A program made the translations under genes and the position numbers. Below, piece after piece: positions 60,401-64,000 of a DNA stretch of 64,000 nt (positions within the stretch are counted from its first letter, which is position 1; every line of letters begins with the position of its first letter). The stretch is from Mycobacterium interjectum (GTDB lineage Bacteria > Actinomycetota > Actinomycetes > Mycobacteriales > Mycobacteriaceae). Location: the NCBI GenBank assembly GCA_002102225.1, contig LQPB01000011.1:1-64000 (forward strand). The letters are read 5' to 3'. The notes beneath the pieces are model-generated. The model was not told where the DNA came from. It did no database searches and saw only the letters and a list, made by a program, of their open reading frames with translations.

Positions 60401-60816
60401 AGCCGCTGCTGCGGGTCCATCGCCAGCGCCTCGCTCGGCCCGACGCCGAAGAATCCGGCATCGAAGTCGCCGGCGTTCTGCAAGAAGCTGCCCTGACGCG
60501 TGTACATCTTGCCCTGCGCGTCGGGGTCCGGGTCGTAGAGCGCGTCGATCTCCCAGCCACGATCGGTGGGAAAGTCCGATACCGCGTCGCGGCCCTCAGC
60601 CACCATCCGCCACAAGGCCTCCGGCGAGTCCACCCCGCCGGCGTAGCGGCAGGCCATGCCGACCACGGCCACCGGCTCGGACAGCTTGCCTTCGAGCTCG
60701 GCCACCCGTCGCCGGGCCCGCCTGAGGTCTGCGGTCAGGCGCTTGAGGTATTCGACGTGCTTCTCGGTGCTCGGCGTGGTCATTGCTGAGTCATTCCTGG
60801 GGGGTTCCTGGCTCAT
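54406..60816 (-). CDS. pks8: Fully reducing type I PKS module KS-AT-DH-ER-KR-ACP (Pks8-like)
   Basis: A 2136-residue single module. N-terminal coiled-coil docking helix (16-45, [20 protein letters not shown]); KS with C216, H351, H391; AT with S673 and malonyl-type HAFH (770-773); DH with H976 ([12 protein letters not shown]) and D1140/H1144; ER with NADPH loop HAATGGVGM (near 1510); KR with S1828-1829, Y1842 and LDD (1785-1787, B-type); ACP with S2011; C-terminal docking tail. All reductive steps are intact, so the module adds a saturated C2 unit. M. tuberculosis carries this as pks8 plus pks17 as I recall. ATG overlaps the upstream TGA; an ATG at 60783 is possible. Confidence 0.92.
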   Translation of the reverse strand: MSQEPPRNDSAMTTPSTEKHVEYLKRLTADLRRARRRVAELEGKLSEPVAVVGMACRYAGGVDSPEALWRMVAEGRDAVSDFPTDRGWEIDALYDPDPDAQGKMYTRQGSFLQNAGDFDAGFFGVGPSEALAMDPQQRLMLEVSWEAFERAGIDPLTLRGSPTGVFAGVIHAGYGGEVKGELEGYGLTGSTLSVASGRVSYVLGLEGPAVSVDTACSSSLVAMHLAAHSLRTGECDLALAGGVTVMATAAAFVEFSRQRALAPDGRCKVYAGAADGTSWSEGAGVLVLERLSDARRLGHPVLALLRGSAVNQDGASNGLTAPNGPSQQRVIRAALADAALTTADVDVVEGHGTGTVLGDPIEAQALLATYGQDRPADRPLWLGSIKSNIGHTSAAAGVAGVIKMVQAMRHELMPQTLHVDVPTPHVDWSAGAVSVLTQPRPWTAEPANGPRRAGVSSFGISGTNAHVIIEEPPTEPSESTEPESPAPQRDGANPVVPWVVSARSERALADQAARLAAHVQADPGTDVVDVGWSLATTRSAFEHRAVLVGGDRAALLDGLAGLASGNPGAAAVVGGTRSMGKTVFMFPGQGSQWLGMGAALYGRFPEFARAFDEAAEALDGHLRLPLRQVIWGGDPELLENTEFAQPALFAIEVALAALWRSWGVVPDVVMGHSVGELAAAHVAGVLSLADAACVVSARGRLMARLPAGGTMVAVAATEAEVAPMLTEGVSIAAVNGPEAVVVSGERAAVDAVVDRLTKLGRRVHRLAVSHAFHSALMDPIIGDFAAVLDGVSAGEPRIGLVSNVTGRLAGPGYGSAAYWLEHVRQPVRFVDGVRLAESLGAGVFVEVGPGAALTASLPQSLAAEPAASVVTMAKDRPEIDSMLLAAAGLYVTGAPIDWAAVYDGLTARRVALPTYAFQRRRYWLPAELVGSGDVSTSGLVGAGHGLLGAVVERPDSGGVVLTGRLSTAAQPWLGDHAVAGMVLFPGAGFVELVLRAGDEVGCSVVEELTLSAPLILPAPGTVRVQVVVGAAGEAGRRAVSVYSSGVQPDSDWVLHAEGELSAGSTEPAADLSVWPPAGATAVDVTGGYERLAELGYDYGPAFRGLQAMWRRGEEIFAEVAVPQAAGVTVSGYGIHPVLLDAALHALGMDDAQAQAVLPFSWQGACLHAAGASRARVRLSPVGAGAVSLELADFTGLPVLSVRELVLRPVSPEQLTAGAARPGGAGLFQPTWSPVSLPPNGIAEAAVVWEPGSRDGAGLPGLVYAATHEALGVLQSWLAGDGSGVLVVQTRGAVAFDGEQVSDPAAAAVWGLVRSAQAEHPGRVVLLDSDGSIDVDTVIACGEPQVVVRAGEAYAARLAPAEVSILALPPGEWRLGAGDAGTLEDLVAQPCPRAELTAGQVRVAVGATGVNFRDVLVALGMYPGAAELGAEGAGVVTEVGPGVTGLAVGDAVTGIIGLTGSEAVVDQRLVVRVPAGWSLVEAAGVPVVFLTALYGLSDLAGLRAGERVLVHAATGGVGMAAVQLARHWGAEVFVTASRGKWETLRAMGFDDAHIGDSRTLEFEGKFLAATGGAGVDVVLNSLAGEFTDASLRLLASGGRFIEMGKTDLRDAAAIAGQHPGVRYRAFDLMEAGPERIAAMLGDLMSLFAAGTLTPLPVTAFDVRHATEAYRFVSQARHTGKVVLTLPDGPGGLASGTALITGGTGMAGSALARHLVAKYRVPHVMLVSRGGERAEGAAELAAELRDAGATVSVVACDVGDPEAVAGLLTRVPERYPLRGVFHAAGVLDDGLIASLTADRMNTVLRAKVDGAWHLHELTKHMNLSAFVMFSSMAGILGAPGQGNYAAANSFLDGLASYRRAQGLPGLSVAWGLWDEASTMTRHLGDKDRARMSRAGLAPLSSQQALQLLDEALPADRPLLVAARLDTAALGGDGAMVPPMLRGLATRRTRRVIADAATTAASVSGLRARLHGLTAEQRHRELVDLVCGNAATVLGHATADVDAERAFQELGFDSLTAVELRNRLKAATGLTLSPTLIFDYPTPAALADHLDAQLATIPSNDPPDRMARFNDVARELQALVDQPGWSPDDKARLTARIHALLATLSAPEPELDPIELFDDDLASATESQLFAILDEEVGP
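55998..56414. repeat. 417-bp perfect repeat, copy in the Pks8 ER domain
   Basis: Identical base for base to 62429-62845 (constant offset of 6431). It covers the enoylreductase NADPH-binding core. Flanking sequence diverges at once on both sides, which indicates recent gene conversion rather than simple conservation. Confidence 0.9.
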
Positions 60817-63800
60817 TCGCGGCCGAGTTCTTCGTCGAGGATCGCGAAGAGTTGGCTTTCGTCGGCGGCATCGAGGTCCTGATCAAGCTCGTCAAGGTGG
60901 TCGGGGTCGGGCCGGTCGGCGGGGGCCGCGGTGCCGAGCAGGCTTTGGATGCGAGCGCTCAGCCGCGCCTTGTCGTCCGGCTTGCAGTCGGGTGAGTCCA
61001 GCAGTGCCTGCAATTCGCGGACGATGTCCTCGAAGCGGGACATCAGGGCGGGCCCGTCGGCGGTGGCGGCCAGTTCGGTGCCGAGGTGAGCGGCCAGGAT
61101 CGCGGGTGTGGGGTAGTCGAAGATCAGGGTGGGCGAAAGCGTCAGGCCGGCAGCGGTTTTGAGACGGTTGCGCAGCTCGACGGCGGTCAGCGAGTCGAAG
61201 CCGAGGTCTTGGAAGGCGCGGTCGGCGGCGATGTCGCTACCGCTGGGCAGCCCCAGCACGGTCGCGGCGTTGCCGCAGACCAGGTCGACCAACTCGCGCT
61301 GGCGCGCCTCGGGGCTCAGCCCGTGCAGGCGCGCCTTGAGGCCGGTCGTCGACGCGGTGTGGCCGGGGTCGGCGACGACGCGGCGGGTGGGGCGGGCGGC
61401 CAACTCCCGCAACAACGGGGGTAGCCCGGCGGCGTTGTCGGACAGGGCGCTTCGGTCCACCCGGACCGCCACCACCACGGGGTGGTCGACGAGCATGGCG
61501 GTGTCGAACGATTCCAGCGCCTGCTCGGTCGACAGGGCCGCCAGCCCGATGCGGCTCATCCGGGCCTTGTCGCGATCGCCCAGGTGTGCCGTCATCGCCG
61601 AGGCCTGTTCCCACAGCCCCCAGGCCAGCGACACGCCCGGCAGTCCGTGCGCGCGCCGGTGCGCGATCAGGCCGTCGAGGAAAGTGTTGGCCGCGGCGTA
61701 ATTGGCCTGACCCGGGGTGCCCACGATCCCGGCCATCGACGAAAACACCACGAACGCCGCCAGGTCGCGATCGCGGGTCGCCTCATGCAGGTTCCAGGCC
61801 CCGTCGACCTTGGCCCGCAACACCGCATCGACCCGCTCGGCGGTCATCGAGGAGATCAACCCGTCGTCGAGCACTCCGGCGGCGTGGACGATCGCGCGCA
61901 ACGGGTAGTCGGCGGGGAGGTGGGCGAGCATCTCCGCCACGGCGTCGCGGTCGGCCACGTCGCAAGCCACCACCGACACCCGGGCCCCGGCGTCTTCCAA
62001 TCGGCCCACCAGCTCGGGCACCCCGACGGCGTCCGCGCCGGCGCGGCTGACCAGCACCACGTGGGCCACCCCGTAGCGCTCGACGAGGTGACCGGCCAGC
62101 GCCGAACCCGCCATGCCGGTGCCGCCGGTGATCACGACGCTGCCCCCGGCCAGGCCGCCACCGGATCCGCTGAGGGCGCCGCCGGGCCCGTCGGGGATCG
62201 TGAGGGCGACCTTGCCGATGTGGCGGGCCGCGCTGACGAACCGGTACGCCGCGGGGGCGCACCGGACGTCAAACGTCGTGAGCGGCAGCGGGCGTATCGC
62301 GCCGTCGCGCATCAGGCGCATCACCTCGGCCAGCATCGCCGCGGTGCGGTCGGGTCCGGCCTCCATCAGGTCGAACGCCCGATACGCCACCCCCGGGTGC
62401 TGGTCGGCGACGACCGCCGGGTCGCGCGGGTCGGTCTTGCCCATCTCGATGAAACGCCCGCCGGAGGCCAACAACCGCAACGACGCGTCGGTGAACTCCC
62501 CGGCCAGCGAGTTGAGCACCACATCCACACCCGCCCCGCCGGTGGCGGCCAAGAACTTGCCCTCGAACTCCAAGGTCCGCGAATCGCCGATGTGGGCATC
62601 GTCAAAGCCCATGGCACGCAACGTCTCCCACTTGCCACGGCTGGCCGTGACGAAAACCTCCGCGCCCCAATGCCGCGCCAGCTGCACCGCGGCCATCCCC
62701 ACCCCACCGGTGGCGGCGTGCACCAGCACCCGCTCACCGGCCCGCAGCCCGGCCAGATCCGACAACCCGTACAGCGCCGTCAAGAACACCACCGGCACAC
62801 CGGCGGCCTCGACCAGCGACCACCCCGCCGGCACCCGCACCACCACACGCTCGTCCACGACGGCCTCGGAACCGACCACACCGAGCAAGCCCATCACGGG
62901 GTCGCCGACGGCCAGCCCGGTCACGCCCGGCCCGACCTCGGTGACGACCCCGGCGCCCTCGGCCCCCAACTCGGCGGCGCCGGGGTACATGCCCAACGCC
63001 ACCAACACATCCCGGAAGTTCACCCCGACCGCGGCCACCGCCACCCGCACCTGCCCGGCGGCGAGCTCCGCCCGCGGCAGCGGCCCGAGCACCAGGTCCT
63101 CCAGCGTGCCCGCGCTTCCGGCGTCCAACCGCCACCCCCGCGGCGGCAGCGTGAGCACCGACTCCGCCGCGACCGGCGCCAGGCGGGCGGCATGGACCAC
63201 ACCGGCGCGAATCACCAATTGCGGCTCGCCGCAGGCGATCGCCGCCGCCACGTCCACCGAGCCGTCGGAATCCACCAGCACCACCCGGCCGGGGTGCTCG
63301 GATTGGGCCGAGCGCACCAACCCCCACACCGCCGCGCCGGCCAGATCCGAAACGTCCTCGCCGGCAAGCGCGACGGCCCCGCGGGTGAGCACCGTCAACA
63401 CCCCGGACCCCTCCCCCGCCAACCAGGACTGCAGCACGCCCAGCACCTCGGTGGCGGCCGCGTGCACCGAGCCGACCACGTCCGGGCCGGCGCTGGCCAG
63501 CTCCCAGATCGCGACGCCGTCGTCAATCCCGTTGCCGGTCAGGGCGATCGGGGACCACGCCACCTCCAGCAACCCCTCGGCCGGAGCCGCGGCCGCGGAC
63601 AACTGCCGACGCGAAACCGCCCGCATCACCAGCGAGCGCACCGACAGCACCGGCAGCCCCGTCGCGTCGGCCAGCTCCAGCGACACCGCGTCGGCGCCGG
63701 CCGGAGCGAGGCGAACCCGCGCCCGCGCAGCGCCGGCGGCGTGCAGCGACACGCCCTGCCAGGAAAACGGCAGCACCGTCTGCGCCCGTTCGTCCGCCAG

Positions 63801-64000
63801 CCCGAGCGCGTGCAACGCCGCGTCCAACAGCACCGGGTGCATCCCGAAGCCGCCGGCCTGCGCGGCGGTGTCCTGAGGAACCTCGACTTCCGCGAAAAGC
63901 TCCTCTCCCCGGCGCCACATCGCCCGCAGGCCCCGAAAGGCCGGACCGTACTGGTAGCCGCGCTGGGCCAGCCGCTCATAGGCGCCGGCGACGTCCACCG
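60813..64000 (-). CDS. pks7: Type I PKS, C-terminal part: DH(partial)-ER-KR-ACP (Pks7-like)
   Basis: The last 1061 or more residues of a PKS that begins beyond the right edge. Seen here: the end of a DH domain with D59/H63 (LLDAALHAL), an ER with HAATGGVGM (427-435), a KR with LDD (710-712) and Y767 (GQANYAAA), an ACP with S936 (GFDSLT) and a docking tail ending in [17 protein letters not shown]. It is closely similar to the next module and shares a 417-bp perfect repeat with it. By position it corresponds to pks7; the missing part should hold KS and AT. No thioesterase. Confidence 0.88.
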   Translation of the reverse strand, partial: VDVAGAYERLAQRGYQYGPAFRGLRAMWRRGEELFAEVEVPQDTAAQAGGFGMHPVLLDAALHALGLADERAQTVLPFSWQGVSLHAAGAARARVRLAPAGADAVSLELADATGLPVLSVRSLVMRAVSRRQLSAAAAPAEGLLEVAWSPIALTGNGIDDGVAIWELASAGPDVVGSVHAAATEVLGVLQSWLAGEGSGVLTVLTRGAVALAGEDVSDLAGAAVWGLVRSAQSEHPGRVVLVDSDGSVDVAAAIACGEPQLVIRAGVVHAARLAPVAAESVLTLPPRGWRLDAGSAGTLEDLVLGPLPRAELAAGQVRVAVAAVGVNFRDVLVALGMYPGAAELGAEGAGVVTEVGPGVTGLAVGDPVMGLLGVVGSEAVVDERVVVRVPAGWSLVEAAGVPVVFLTALYGLSDLAGLRAGERVLVHAATGGVGMAAVQLARHWGAEVFVTASRGKWETLRAMGFDDAHIGDSRTLEFEGKFLAATGGAGVDVVLNSLAGEFTDASLRLLASGGRFIEMGKTDPRDPAVVADQHPGVAYRAFDLMEAGPDRTAAMLAEVMRLMRDGAIRPLPLTTFDVRCAPAAYRFVSAARHIGKVALTIPDGPGGALSGSGGGLAGGSVVITGGTGMAGSALAGHLVERYGVAHVVLVSRAGADAVGVPELVGRLEDAGARVSVVACDVADRDAVAEMLAHLPADYPLRAIVHAAGVLDDGLISSMTAERVDAVLRAKVDGAWNLHEATRDRDLAAFVVFSSMAGIVGTPGQANYAAANTFLDGLIAHRRAHGLPGVSLAWGLWEQASAMTAHLGDRDKARMSRIGLAALSTEQALESFDTAMLVDHPVVVAVRVDRSALSDNAAGLPPLLRELAARPTRRVVADPGHTASTTGLKARLHGLSPEARQRELVDLVCGNAATVLGLPSGSDIAADRAFQDLGFDSLTAVELRNRLKTAAGLTLSPTLIFDYPTPAILAAHLGTELAATADGPALMSRFEDIVRELQALLDSPDCKPDDKARLSARIQSLLGTAAPADRPDPDHLDELDQDLDAADESQLFAILDEELGRE
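62429..62845. repeat. 417-bp perfect repeat, copy in the Pks7 ER domain
   Basis: Second copy of the repeat at 55998-56414, in the same place of the homologous ER domain. It gives recombination between the two modules an easy target and would confuse short-read assembly. Confidence 0.9.

Overview
The window is high-GC actinobacterial DNA with dense gene packing, many 1-4 nt start/stop overlaps, frequent GTG starts, a type I/type III polyketide synthase locus and mycobacterial marker genes (mctB, steA, tlyA, CYP139, a Pks11-like synthase). From about 2.8 kb on, the core genes run in the order I remember for Mycobacterium tuberculosis Rv1719 down to Rv1661, in inverted orientation. Several products match their M. 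tuberculosis counterparts closely in length (207, 393, 203 and 353 residues). I infer a slow-growing Mycobacterium, probably near the M. avium complex. The synteny statement is from memory; I ran no search.

Layout. 1-2.5 kb: a visibly less GC-rich accessory stretch with three unfamiliar genes, including a two-gene unit with a DUF4365-like PD-(D/E)XK protein, lying on the 3' side of a tRNA-Pro(GGG). 2.8-5.5 kb: the tRNA and a SDR / cyclase-family / IclR operon. 5.5-10.7 kb: a tightly overlapping parA-scpA-scpB-rluB-cmk-der operon (chromosome segregation, ribosome maturation, nucleotide supply). 10.9-24.9 kb: core housekeeping genes (O-methyltransferase, xerD, ADP-ribose NUDIX, pyrG, mctB, steA, recN, nadK, tlyA, HAD phosphatase, TPR protein, tyrS). 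25-30 kb: a BASS-family transporter, mpg, an Amt channel with an altered twin-histidine, and a TetR-controlled ABC-2 exporter. 30-37.9 kb: a 1103-residue cyclase/ATPase/LuxR regulator, a divergent O-methyltransferase, a Trm112-like protein and a fused PhaC-like/FadD-like protein.

38-46 kb: a seven-gene plus-strand operon (membrane protein, gluconate-dehydrogenase-subunit-3-like protein, GMC oxidoreductase, GH15 glucosidase/trehalase-like enzyme, SDR, small membrane protein, enolase-superfamily dehydratase/racemase). It reads as a sugar or polyol oxidation route with no obvious named counterpart. 46-50 kb: PAS-ANTAR regulator, ABC-F ATPase and CYP139-type P450 in one run. 50-64 kb: a polyketide locus on the minus strand: the end of a fully reducing module (pks7-like), a complete KS-AT-DH-ER-KR-ACP module (pks8-like), a KSQ-AT-ACP loading protein (pks9-like) and a type III synthase (pks11-like).

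The most interesting points are: the glutamine in place of the active-site cysteine in Pks9, which makes it a decarboxylating loading module; the absence of any thioesterase domain, which points to hand-off to the type III synthase; a 417-bp perfect repeat between the two enoylreductase domains; a leaderless ABC-exporter promoter overlapped by a 34-bp nested palindrome; and the unnamed GMC/GH15/enolase operon.
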